A stretch of DNA of 64,000 nucleotides, from assembly GCA_022828595.1 (NCBI GenBank), contig JAKGHH010000008.1, forward strand, positions 4,772,728 to 4,836,727, given 5' to 3'. A program made the translations under genes and the position numbers. The notes under the pieces are model-generated. The model did no database searches. It had not been told where the DNA came from and saw nothing but the letters and a program-made list of their open reading frames with translations. Within the stretch, counting starts at the first letter, position 1. Each line of letters starts with the position of its first letter. Of the stretch, positions 44,201-55,583 are shown piece after piece. Source of the DNA: Nelumbo lutea. Taxonomy: Eukaryota; Streptophyta; Magnoliopsida; Proteales; Nelumbonaceae.

Positions 44201-47200
44201 TCATTAATTTAACTATTCAATTCTATATGAGTTGAGAAATAAGAACTGGATTCTTTGTCTTCTCTACTTCAGGTGCTTGATGGGGTGTGGCTTGACACTT
44301 CTAAACAAGACACTTTGGTCTCCCCATCCTTCAGGTGTTTTCAGTTGTGCCTCTTTTTTCAAGTCTTTGTCTTCCCCTGCCCAACCTAGGGAACCCTTCC
44401 CTTTACAAGAAGTTTGGTGTCGACCTATTCCTCACAAAGTGGGTGCTTTTTGTTGGGAAGTCTATCATAGTGCAATTAACACTAGTGATCTGATGCAGAG
44501 GAAAAGACTTGGTTGGTGCCTTTCCCCAATTTGGTGCTATTTATGTAAGTCAAATGGTGAGAATGCCTTTCATATTCTTGTTTCTTGTCCTCTTGCTAGT
44601 AGCATTTGGGATTGGTTTTTCTACCTATTTGGATGCAGGCGGGACACTCCGATGGGTTTGGTGAAAGAATGATAGGATCCATCTAATGGACGCCAGGAAA
44701 GGTGCAGAATGGGGCGAATTTCAAAAAAATTTCCTACATTCTTCCAACTGGGAATCATATTCCCTAAATTTAGAATACATTATTCAAGGATCCTATTTGA
44801 ACCATAAACAAACCAGATCTGAACCAAAAGGAAACAGGAAGGATTATACCTGATCCGGAGAAATAATATCTCCCAAAGTTGGTGTTCACGCCCAAAGAAG
44901 TGACCAAGATCCGCTCCTGCTAAAGATGACACAGTTGTGGATGGAACGGAACCAGCAGGGTGCGTCCTACACACTGGATTCTTCACAAGAACCCTCTGGA
45001 AACCTTGAACATTGAATCCTTTTGTCTTTCTTGCAAGACTATTGTCAAGAACTGCTTTCTTGACTTCCTGTTGCTGCAAAGATCTAATATTCCAACAGGT
45101 AGTGGCGGTGGCTGAAGGAGGAGAAGTCCAGGGACGAAGAGGGCAGAATTTTCTCTTCTCTTTGGAGTCTGTGAGTTTCTTGCTTACTCCAACCCCCTTA
45201 GTTCGAAATCTGATATTTCTGCTAGGGTTTTCTCCTCTTTCTTCTTGATTAAGAAACCTCCCAATATTTTGGGAGTTATCCCAATCCAAATCAGTATTTG
45301 GATAGAGGTTAATCTTAATCCTATTTGCAGATTAAGTTAGTTAACTCCCGATCTTATCAGGAGGTTACCAAATTCAAATTTAATTTGAATTTGGTCTCTT
45401 AGAGTGGATAAGGTCAAAGACCCAATCCTTTTACTAACACTAATCTCGGATTCGCTCTATGAACTGGTGATCATATCAGCCCAGTTCGAAATGGGCTTTT
45501 GGCCTATTAAGTGTTCAGTGTTTAACTAGTTCCCAACCTGCTGCCCAGTTGGGCTTCTTTGTGTGGCGTGAGACCCAAGCATTGATCTACACACCAGCTA
45601 CATGGGTTCGGCCCAGCCTTTATTACAAGGCCCAGCCGAATTCACTGAAAGACTCAGTGACCCCCTTGAGCCCATCACATGGACCCTATGGGCCCAACAC
45701 TTACATTAAGTGGTCCCTGGGCCAAACCATCTTATAAAAACCCAGGGACTGTGGGCAAGTGCAAGATTAGCCCATCAGGTATTATCCTAAATGGTCTTAC
45801 ACTCAACCTCTCAGCCCTTAATGATCAAGCACTGCCCGACAAGAGAAGACCTCTCTCTCGGCTGCAAGGAACAGTGTCGGGCTCTCTACTCACATGGATC
45901 CCGGGAATTAAAACCTTTTGCAAATCTTTTGAAACCGTACATACAAAACAAAATTCCAACGATTGAAATCAACTGCCAGTAGTTTGGTTTCCATTAGAGA
46001 GAGTGCATTACCGATCATTACCATTGTCCGACAAAGGGGCTGATCTTGTCACTATGACCACTCACTCAGATGAATTCTCAGACTGCCCCAACATGTCCAG
46101 GTTTTGACCCCCACTAAGGATCTCATTGATTGACACATCAAAGACAGCCCGATCCAACACCTAGTGATGTGTCATAATTGAGTCTAGGGGTCAGGTGTAA
46201 CTTTCCAGTTTTGCTCATCTGTCTCCAAGGTCTAGGGCAATACTGGAAATCTGGTCCGGTTCAAGGGTTCAAGCAATCCCATACTGCATGTGCCTTGGGT
46301 CTTACCCTGATGGCCGAAACAAGCCATCCCAACACTTGGTGGCACACCAGTATCATCCTTGGCAGGATAAATCTCCCCAGACTTATTCAATGACTGTGAA
46401 CATTTAAAACTAACACAAGTTTCTATAAGTGTCCAGTTTTAGGGTCTTACACAGAATTATACCAAACAACATGAATCAAACATGCACTTTAATTTATTTC
46501 CACTAAATAACAAAAGTACATCAAATCCGATTGAAGCTAAGGGCATACAAGACTGTCTAACATTTGGAAAGATTGTTTGTGCCATCTACTTTTAGATGGC
46601 CAAAGCGAAGAGGGAGAATGATGTGGAGATGCACAGGGGCAGCAGTGCTATGGGTACTATGGGAGGAAAGAAATTGGAAATTATTTGAAGATAAGGAAAG
46701 ATGCAAGGCAGAACTGATAGAAAGTATTATGATGAAGGTGATCTCATGGGTGAAAACACTGAATTTATTTTCAAATTTTACAGTGGATGGTATGATTAGG
46801 AATTGGAGGATAGTTGCTTTCTCTTCCCCGGCAAAAGAGAAGATCCTGAAAGAGTGGGTGCCCCCTGAACCAGGCTTTATCAAATTGAACTTTGATGGCA
46901 GTAGTTTTGGAAACCCATGAAGATCTGGAATTGGAGGGGTCTTAAGAAATGAAAGAGGAAATGTGTTGGGGCTGTATTTGGGTCCCATTGGAATTGGAAA
47001 TTCCATTACAGATGAACTGAAGGCAATGGTATATGGGATACAAAATGCTAAGGAGATGGGGGTGGAAAGGTTGGTTGTGGAAGGGGATTCCAAAGTTATC
47101 ATCAGTTGGCTAAAACAACATGAAAGCACACCTTGGATATTCAGAAATGTCATCAAGAAGATTAAAAGTCTATCCAAGGACATGCAGCTTTCAATTCGGT

Positions 47201-50200
47201 GGACCCATATAGCAGCAAATGAATTTGCAGACCAGCTAGCCAAACAAGGGGTGAACAGGGATCACTGTTTCTGGGCTCAACTGTAAGAGTGAAAAATCAA
47301 TTTAATAGTGGATACACTGTAGTGGGGTAGCCGAGGCTACTCATAAACTGTAACCCCTGTAATTTCTTTTCATTAATGAATTTTCTTTTTACTGATAAAA
47401 AGGAGAGGTTTTAAAATAAGTAGGACTAAAACAAAGTATATGACTTGTAAATTTAGTAATAATAGGAGTGTAAATCAGGATAAACTCAGGACTGGAAAGC
47501 AAGAGATAATTTCAACGTGAGCATTTCCAGTACCTTGGTTCAATAATTCATAACAAGGGAGAGATTGAGGAGGATGCCACCCAGAGAATTAGAGCAGGGT
47601 GGGCAAAATGGAGGGGTGCATCTGACCTTTTTGTGATAGGCCACTTAGATTGAAAGGGAAATTCTATAAAACGGTTGTAAGGCCAGCTATGTTGTATGGA
47701 GAAGAGTGTTGGGCAGTCAAGAAACAACATGTTCAGAAGATGAGTGTAGCAGAAATGTGAACTTTAAGATGGATGAGTGGAAAAACTAGAAAGGATAGGA
47801 CCATAGAAACCTGAATTACTCCAATAAGTGATAAAATGAGAGAGAGAGAGAGAGAGAGAGAGTAGGCCAAGATGGTTTGATCACATGCATAGAAGGCCAC
47901 CAACAGCTCCAGTTAGAAGAAGTGATTTGTTACAAGTGGAAGGGGCTAGAAGAGCTAGGGTAGACCAAGAAGGATATGGGTAGAAGTAGTAAGAAATGAT
48001 TTAAGCACTAATAATTTAACAGTGGATATTGTTTTAAATAAATTGATTGGCGAAACAGGATTCATGTACCCAACCCCATATAGTTAGAATAAGGCTTGGA
48101 TGATGATGAATTCTATATGAGTTGAGACTGAGAGCTGTTTTCTTTCTGAGTTTGAAGCTTGTTGTATTGTTTATGATTTTGTAAAGGCTATAATAAGTGT
48201 GTCTCTGTTTTTTGTTTTTTGTTTTGTTTTTTTTGCAGGAGTAGGTGTTGGAGGGGAAGAGCAAGAGGTGTCTGCAATATCTATACTTCATCTACCTTAT
48301 CTGCTTGTCATTGTTGCCATCATGTTTGTAGGTATCTTTTCCTTGGCTCCATGAAATCTTAGAATGTATACATACCCCATATATGTATATATGCATGTAT
48401 ATACTTGAGGGCTGTTTGATAACAGATGAAGTGGCTGAACTAAATGGCTTATTACTATTTCTTTTAGTGAACAAGTAATTAAGTAGGTCGTGAGTTCCTT
48501 AATAGTTGAATGACATGTCGGGTTGATTATTATAATTCTAGATATTTTATTATGTTACTATTTTATCCACAATGTTTTTGGGCTGAAAGTTAAGTGAATA
48601 AAAGGTGAGGAGATAAACATGGGGTGGCCTTTTGCACCCCATAATAAGTTGCCAAGTGGAAGATTGTGGGGTCATTTTTTTGAGACAGCCAGAGTAGAAG
48701 AACTGGTACTGTATTTGTGTATGTGTGAGGAAGAAAGTTCTCTAATCAGATCAACAAGGGGATCTCTCTAGACAAACATCTATTTCTTTTATGTGCAGGA
48801 ACATGTTTCTGATCCAGGTTGCACTTGGATGGGAGAATTCTTTGGATTGCTTATGTGTTCATTTCTGGTGTTAATATCAGATTTATATGACATTTATTGG
48901 AATTCCTCACAAACTTAAACCCTTTTTTAGTTAGACTATGCTTATTGATAACAGCTTATTTGGCAAACATATCAAGGATTTTTGTCCTCAAGTTATCCCC
49001 ACTAGTAAAGAGTGGAGAGAGGAACAGGGGGGCAAAAATAAGTATGTGTTATATATAAGTTAAATCCTTGCCACATTTTATGATGCATATACTGATTATA
49101 CATATTTGTGGGGGATGGTAGTAATTTCATAACTTGATTAGAAAACTCAGGTTTTGGGTGAAAATCTTTTGTCTTACTACACACATTTAAAATCTCTGGA
49201 GTCTTTTGGGCTACAGGTCCTTCTTAATGGATGGCTTCGCATCTACAAGCGCCAAAGAAGAGAACAAGAGTTGGTAAGTTTTCCTTTTTCTATGATGGCA
49301 CCGTGTTAGCCATACAATTTTGTAGGTTTATTTTTTATGTTACTTTGTAGGATTATGATCTATGCCAGTTCTACTTTTCATTTTGTAACATGCTGTCTAT
49401 GCCTTACAGATGCAATCGGAAGTTATTGAGGAGGTTATATTTGGCTTGGAATCAGGCATTTTATTTGGGTGCTGCATCATGTCCCTCCCTTTCTTATATT
49501 ACTTGGGTTTGTTAGGATTTTCTGGATTCCAGGAAAGGACATATTTTGAAAATATAAGCTCACCCCTATGCTGTCTTTTAATTTCTCTTCAGATGCAGCA
49601 TTTGATATATTATATGCTAAAGGAAGGTGATATAATATTGGAATTGGTTAACATCTTAGGGAGATCCTGCTAAACATGTTTCTTTAACTTCTTTCTTTTC
49701 TAACCAAGGATTATCCTACGCAATAGCTATCTTTACAAGTCTTTGCCTTCTTTTCTGATCCAGATAAGGGGTTCGTTGGAAGAACATCTATTAAGAAATG
49801 TATTTGATGGAAAAGAACTTTTTAAAAACTAAAGGATTATATTATAGACTCTTCTCACTTTATTGTGTCACAACAAAGATGAGTCTGCAGAAAGTGAAAT
49901 GCATGGAATTCATTTACAGTCTAATTTTCAGCTGCCCTCTCTCACACAAAGGCTAATGCTCCATTTTAGTAGGACAATGGGATTGTTTTTTATTCTTTTT
50001 CTGGAGCATCTGTAAAAGACAGCAAGAGGAATGAGTGGACTGAACTCGATGCTTGTTCTGACGTTCTTTAGTTTTGGGAATAAATTTATAGTGTTGGAAT
50101 CCTCTATACAACTGCACTATAGCCCTTTGTTATACAACTTGCCATTTTAGATGTTGGCAAATTGAGTGATTCCAACCAAACGAATTGATGCCCTTTGCTA

Positions 50201-51575
50201 CTGAAAACAAACGAGTTCTGGTGAGGGCAGAAACCAGGAGGTGTGATGTTCTTGTTGAATTTGTACATATATCGGAATGGAATCCTTAGTTCTTTCATAA
50301 TTTTGTCTCTCCAAAAAGACACAATACTAATGTATTCAAATCTTACTGCAGGATTTCATCTGTGATATCGAAGATGGGATTTGTATTTCTAGAGCAAGGA
50401 TTCTCCAAGATGTTGGTTCCTGTGTGCATTTTAGTCAGTATATGCTGTAGTGGTACAGGATTTGTTTACCAGGTATTCTGGATGCTTTTGTTTAGTATGC
50501 TTTTCTTTTTATGTGTCTTTCGTTCTATGTGCTTTTCATTTATCTTTTCCTTTTCTTTTACTTGAGTCTGCAATTTACTTAAAAACGTTTAAGAAAGAGA
50601 GAACTGGTGGGACTGTCCCTCAGCATGCTTTGGAATTGTTTCAAACCTGATTTTGAGCCTTTAAACTTCCTCATTTTTTGAATTCTGCAATTTTCCATTT
50701 TCTTTTGTTTAATTGCTTTTACATTACTTGATGAGATCTCTATCATTTACCCACTTGAATGCTCTCATGAAATTTCAATGAAATCTTTGTAAAAAAAAAG
50801 TAGAAGAATTTTGATAAAAAAAAAGTAGATGCCATAAATTTAAGTCTAATTTCACTTGATAGATGCCATAAAGTAGGAATATAGCCTAATTTCACTTGAT
50901 AAATCTTACTCAGAATTTTGATCTATTATGTCTGTTTGTATTATTACTATAAAGTGAAGTGACCCTTGTATCAGTGATGCTTTTGTCTCTAGTGTTCCAT
51001 TAACCTTAGTCCCCACAAGTATCCCTCTATTCTTTCTCATTTCTAATGCTTCAATTATGTATCTCTTTCTTTCTTTCCAGTTTGATTTAGTAATGCGATA
51101 ATGACATTATTTTTAAGCTATGCTTGTGAACAGACACGAGGTTTAAAGCATGGAAGAGCAATTGTGGTGTCTACATGTGCTGCTATGGCATCAATAGTGA
51201 CTGGTGTTCTTGCTGGTATGCTTGCTTTGGGCGAACAATTGCCTTCAGCTCCAATGGCTCGGCTTTCACTCCTGCTTGGATGGTAACCTGAAGCCTTCAC
51301 CCACTTATCATGCCTTTACTTTTAGTGATATTGTGATTTACATGGAAACGTTCTACCTCAGGCTACTCATCATTGTTGGTGTGGTTCTTCTTGTGAGTTC
51401 AACACGGCTGGTTCAGTACTTTCCATGGCCATTTCGACGTTTTCTGCATAATGGTCTTGACAGAAGCAACAGTCGGCGAGCCGGCACACTTCGTGCAAGG
51501 GACTCAAACCCGAGTGCTGTCATCCAGGCAACAACATTGCATCATTTGATATCTCCGGTAAAGGAGAAGGCCTAA
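38278..51575 (+). CDS. NIPA9: NIPA9-like magnesium transporter (nine exons)
   Basis: Probable Mg2+ transporter of the NIPA (DUF803) family, a multi-pass membrane protein. Exons by splice sites and frame: 38278-38388, 40314-40412, 42293-42422, 48239-48327, 49217-49273, 49410-49468, 50352-50472, 51134-51282, 51362-51575. They join in frame into 342 residues, the length expected for plant NIPA9. It starts [20 protein letters not shown] and has the hydrophobic segments [37 protein letters not shown] and [15 protein letters not shown]; the C-terminal part has [12 protein letters not shown] and [13 protein letters not shown]. The tail is basic/hydrophilic and ends SPVKEKA. Intron 3 (5.8 kb) and others carry LINE and LTR insertions. 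The exon 6 donor is G|GTGCTG, a weak site. All exons lack stops, so the gene looks functional. Confidence 0.92.
39290..39835. other. Possible LTR-type remnant in intron 1 of the NIPA9-like gene
   Basis: A-rich sequence with caacaagaaacaaacac and aacgtggaaaacc words, similar to what is often seen in Copia LTR U5 regions, followed by GC-richer non-coding sequence. No paired repeat or duplication was found, so the call is weak. Confidence 0.25.
40730..40960 (-). mobile_element. LINE 3'-end fragments in intron 2
   Basis: On the minus strand the sequence ends in ...gttacttatcaaaaaaa (40730-40745), the typical 3' end of plant L1 elements, preceded by UTR-like sequence. A second T-run plus gataaaa at 40920-40940 suggests two nested 3' ends. 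No coding part remains. Confidence 0.5.
41108..41230 (-). mobile_element. LINE 3'-end-like fragment in intron 2
   Basis: tttttttctttgatgagtaa on the plus strand is the complement of an L1-like 3' terminus; short and non-coding. Confidence 0.35.
43320..44185 (+). mobile_element. 5'-truncated L1-type LINE (LINE A) in intron 3
   Basis: The coding remnant at 43377-43600 has the reverse-transcriptase zinc-binding motif (C-x2-C ... H-x4-[20 protein letters not shown]) followed by a tryptophan-containing segment. An RNase H remnant with FNGSSLGN follows near 43860-43960. The 3' end at about 44180 is the typical ttgcttatcaaaaaag. Several frameshifts and stops are present. The 5' junction is not certain. 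Confidence 0.7.
44219..44237. repeat. 19-bp target-site duplication, left copy
   Basis: aattctatatgagttgaga, exactly repeated at 48109-48127. It lies directly left of the L1-type coding sequence. Confidence 0.85.
44238..47401 (+). pseudogene. L1-type LINE ORF2 3' part (LINE B), split by an LTR insertion
   Basis: 5'-truncated ORF2. The coding sequence begins within a few bases of the duplication ([18 protein letters not shown]), with a frameshift near 44315. It continues through the zinc-binding segment ([18 protein letters not shown]) to 44661. It resumes at 46563 and continues with [18 protein letters not shown] and an RNase H domain. That domain has [22 protein letters not shown] and NEFADQLAK, so all four acidic residues are present. 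One stop lies at 46918-46920. The frame is continuous across the inserted LTR if it is removed. The 3' UTR ends tttactgataaaaa at 47401. Confidence 0.85.
44662..46562. mobile_element. Probable solo LTR inside LINE B
   Basis: 1901 bp beginning TG (tgaaagaatgataggatcc) and ending CA (gactgtctaaca), flanked by TTTGG on both sides (44657-44661 and 46563-46567). It interrupts an otherwise continuous LINE frame at exactly this point, which confirms the boundaries. It contains no gag or pol, so it is most likely a solo LTR or a non-autonomous LTR element. The superfamily is unknown. Confidence 0.75.
47402..48108 (+). pseudogene. RTE-type LINE 3' part, 5'-truncated
   Basis: Translates in pieces to [52 protein letters not shown] and CWAVKKQH, then [11 protein letters not shown]. 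This is the typical C-terminal part of plant RTE-type reverse transcriptases. It ends in tggatgatgatg, an RTE-like microsatellite tail, directly before the right 19-bp duplication. Several stops are present. A (GA)n run lies at 47838-47862. Confidence 0.8.
48109..48127. repeat. 19-bp target-site duplication, right copy
   Basis: aattctatatgagttgaga, identical to 44219-44237. Confidence 0.85.
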
Positions 51576-51840
51576 CTGAAGAGTAGATATCAAGTTGTCA
51601 CTGTGCTGCTACTCTTTTCTTGCCGATCCATTGTTCATACATGGTTAATGGGTCCTGATGACATGCGTGTGTACTGTATAGCAGTCTGCCTACAAGGTTT
51701 TTTGGGTTGGGTGAGCTTTGGGCGGGGTGAAGCATGATTTTTTTTTTTTTTTTTGGGATCATTCCTTAAATAGAACATCATTATTTTAACAGCAGTGTGA
51801 GCATAGAGAAAGGCTTTTGGCTTCTGCATGGAGGTTAGGT
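51576..51840 (+). other. 3' UTR and flank of the NIPA9-like gene
   Basis: Non-coding sequence after the TAA with a T-run at 51738-51754. No clear polyadenylation signal was chosen. Confidence 0.4.
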
Positions 51841-51841
51841 A

Positions 51842-53024
51842 GTGTTTGGATAAGCATTGGCTTTTGAATTCTGTTTTTCTTCTTCTTTGGACTTTTGGCT
51901 ATTGAACCCGCTTGGTAAGTTTTGCTTCCAAGGCATGCTTTTCTGAGTAGAAGCAAAGAATGGCTGTTTGGTAGCACCAATCTATACGACTTTTATGGAC
52001 ACATGGCGTTACTATTATTGGCTACAATAAAACTGTCAAACTGTAGTATCTGTGCCTATTAATCCCTATTAATTACCATAAAAAATTGATAGTTTACCTG
52101 TTTAGGCGATATTTAATCCACAAATAACAAAAAAAAAAAAAAAACACTAATGGATGTGCCTCACTACATAATCATTGTCAGAACTTAGAAGACCTTGCAA
52201 ATTAATAACCTAACAACAATGCAACATGAACCACCACGTGTTCATATCATTTATGGTTTGATTAATAAGTTATTAATCATTTTGAGGGCACCTCTCAGTG
52301 ATTGTATAGGTCTATTGAATAAAACACATACATGTTCAATTGTGTTAAAGATATAATTTTTATGAAGAGATGAGTTTGAGATCTTCATCTCACATGGGAC
52401 ACTACAAAAAATGACTAATTAAACAATCTGTAGGCAGCCAGCATACGAAGCCATATTACATATGGTGTAGATATTCTTCATTTTCATCCTGCAATAACAT
52501 GTTCCAACAACCAGGATATCCGTAGTTTGAATATCAATAACAGAGTCACTAAATTGGTCCATTAACAGGTAAATAGATCGAAATAATAGTCAGTTTATTT
52601 TGCTTTCGATCGGTATAAAAATCCAAATGATAGAGACACTGAACATGCATGGGTCAAAGGGATTTAGAGTCACGTGTTTAAGTTGCCATACCTGCGAGGA
52701 GGATTCCATACACCAGACCTATGGAAAATGGGAGGTTAGGGTTTTTGGTCAATTAAGAAGAAGAACAAAAGAGGAAGAAGGATGGGAGATTTTACCGTTG
52801 TTTTGGCTAGGGCATGGAGATGCAGAGAGTCGAGAGGGTCAAGAGCCTTGGTCCAAAGTCCATTCTAATGACTTTGGGATTTCGGCCTCTAATGGGCTTT
52901 TGCTTTCTAGAAGCATGCATTACCAAATACCAACCAACCAAAGTTTCTTTTTCTTTTTTTGCTTTTGGATTTTCGGTCTGGAAGTCCAAAGTCTAAAAGA
53001 AAAGTTTATCCAAACACTGCTTTA
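51842..53024. mobile_element. Possible hAT-type inverted-repeat element
   Basis: The ends agtgtttggataagc (left) and tatccaaacactgc (right) are inverted repeats, followed inwards by further similar words (ggacttttgg / ccaaagtctaaaag; accaaa-type words). The frame at 52600-53025 inside it has no recognisable domain. No exact 8-bp duplication was found, so the ends are tentative. Confidence 0.4.
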
Positions 53025-53149
53025 GTTTTACATCCCAGTTCCCAGCCAAATTTTGTTTTTTGGGCCTATAAAGATTCGTCGTAGGGTATTTGTGATTTGT
53101 GAATAGGTATACAATTAATTGTTGGGGTAATCTTTTCTTTTCTTTTCTT

Positions 53150-53430
53150 TTCCTTTTTTGATAAAGGTTATTAACTGAGATTTTTAAGAGTTAACTGAGA
53201 AAAATTAACAAAGTAACAAGGCCTTAGGAGGCAGAAACAGAATCAGAAAACATAATATCTCTATGGGATCCAGATTTGGCTAAATTGTCAGCTACGGTGT
53301 TTAATTCCCTAAAAATCCAAACCAACTTCACATTCAGAGAATTCAGAATATCTCTAGCTTCAGTCAGAGATGAGCAAGCCTCCAAGGCCCTCCGACCTCC
53401 GTCTTCTGCCTTAGCCAATTTATGGTATTA
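53150..53430 (-). pseudogene. LINE RNase H fragment
   Basis: The minus-strand frame 53418-53224 contains SSLTEARDILNSLNVKLVWI, FRELNTVADNLAKSGS, the C-terminal part of an L1-type RNase H with the final Asp. The minus-strand end reads ttatcaaaaaa at 53155, the plant L1 3' terminus. Only about 280 bp remain. Confidence 0.65.
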
Positions 53431-55583
53431 GCTGAATCACCTTCGTAATCATAATTCCATAGGATAACGTAGGCAAGTAATTGCAACAATTAACACGTCT
53501 TTTACATTGTAATCAAGGTTGAGATCAGGTCATTAGCTCAGTAACTGCGGGTACAACTGTGCTCTTTGTACATGTGAAGTTGGCATGTGGCTCGATTAGA
53601 TTAACACGGTATCCACTTCGGTTTGATGCTTGGATCAGAATATATGCAAATCTCGTCAAAATTATTTACTTCTCTCTCTCTCCGCCATACGTTTTGGATT
53701 GCAGAGGAATCAGGAATGCGAAATTCTTGGGTAGCCGTATAATTGGAATTGGTGGCAGAATTAGAACTGAACTTGGAAAAATGCAGTTTAACCTTGGAAT
53801 TGAGATGGGGTGAGTAGTCTTTACTCATTCGTCATTTTAAGTATTGTGGGTGGGGAATCAAGAGTGGGAAAGGAACTCAAATCCAATTCCGCTCCCGGAA
53901 CCCAAATGCAGTAAACATAAGCCTAAGATGATAAAAAAAATATTAATTTAAAGAAAGGATGAGAATTGCAGGAAGGTTACTATTTAAGAATTAAGACTAG
54001 ACACCCTAATTATTCTTTTTTCTTTCTTGCCTTTTTGGTTCTACCTCATCCATTATACAGCTTGGAAGAAACCATTTTCTTGGATAAAATAACAAAAATA
54101 AAATTTGGAATTCCATCAACTCTTTCAAGTTGTATTTATTTCGTGGCTAAATCTATGGTGCATCAACTGCACGGTGCAGCAAAGAATGTGAACCAGTGAT
54201 AAAATGACAAGCCATGGATAAATATACCTTATAATATAAAATGTGAATAGATCATTTGGTATTTTAATGTGATTGGTTGAAATCTTGATTTAATGTACAT
54301 GAAATATTAATGAATGATTTAAGAAATCCCATCAGGATGGGAAGGGGAAGGAGAAAACCGAAAAGGAGATTTAGCACTAGATGAACCTAAATTCATGCTC
54401 GTGAGAGACAATAAAAATAGAAGATAATGATGGAACTGAAACTCTAAAAGATTAACAATGGAAAGTGAAGAGACAATGAAGATATTGCCAATGCCAACGA
54501 CGACTATAGTGAAAAATTAGTAGTTTTAAGTATAATGACAAACATTGAAATCAAAGTAAACTAGTTCAAACAATAACCCACATGACCAGATGTATGAAAC
54601 CATGACTGAGAGGAGATGGACAACATCTTCAATTTGTACTCTGCACTGATAAACGGTGAACGGTTGCTTTTGTGTCTGGTACAAGGGACCCACCCAGGAA
54701 CAGAAGCACAGCTATCTCCATCTTCACCTTTTAACTTTGGCCTTAAAATTACTAGAAACTAGAAAGAAAGGCCCCACAGCCCATTATAGCTTGGACATGA
54801 ACATGATAAATACCTATTGGCAGGTCTAGGTAACAACTCATCAATACTTGTACACAAAGGGCGAATACTAGAAAATGCAAGCACACATTCCTCTTAGTGG
54901 GTGTCAATCAGTTGACACCTTCACATAAGGCCAACTTTTCCTACAAAAGCAATGAGCATCAACTGAAATTCCCAAAGGTGACAGGTCATGAGGCCCAGGT
55001 TTTCGACAATAGGCTATTTCTACTTGGTACTAGTACTAAGTGCACCCACAATCTTAAAAAAAGCAGAAACTGATGTTTGCGTTGTACCATTTGTTACTGA
55101 AACCATCATCCTTAGACCCTGCTTCTGCAATTTGCAAACTGAGTGGTTAGTTGGGTCACCCCCGGTCCTTAACAATTATCAATCTGAGTTGTGCCCGAGT
55201 CTCACCTATGGTATCACAGTTGACCTCTGTGGCAGCACCCAAAACCTTAGAAATTGAAAGTTGGAAACTAATTAAGCAAAGACGAATTGCAGAGGAGGGG
55301 CCATCTCAGTATCTCACCATATACTGTAAGGTTCTACTCTTCCCTTCATCAGTGACTACACCCACTAATTGAATTCCTTTCCTTGTACAGGAGTGCAATT
55401 ACAAGCAACAAGTAGAGCAAAGGGTCACAGATGAATTTCATAAAACTTCAATATATGCGTATTTAGGTAATAGTAGAGTGTTGTAATAATCCCATTTGAA
55501 TAAACTCTGGTTTAAAATGGAGTGGGAAAGAACCACATCAGAACCAGATGACATAGTAGAAATTCCACCAGCCAAAAACAATG
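53431..55583. other. Spacer, no gene recognised
   Basis: Moderately AT-rich spacer between two genes; the last few hundred bases are probably the 3' UTR of the LOG8-like gene on the minus strand. Short open frames show no domain. Confidence 0.4.

Noticed and set aside
44780..45289. 169-codon minus-strand frame in the solo LTR
   Set aside because: It lies wholly within the LTR-like insertion and resembles no gag or pol protein.
53559..53828. Overlapping frames on both strands of about 80 codons
   Set aside because: No recognisable domain, no conserved-looking composition, both strands equally open.
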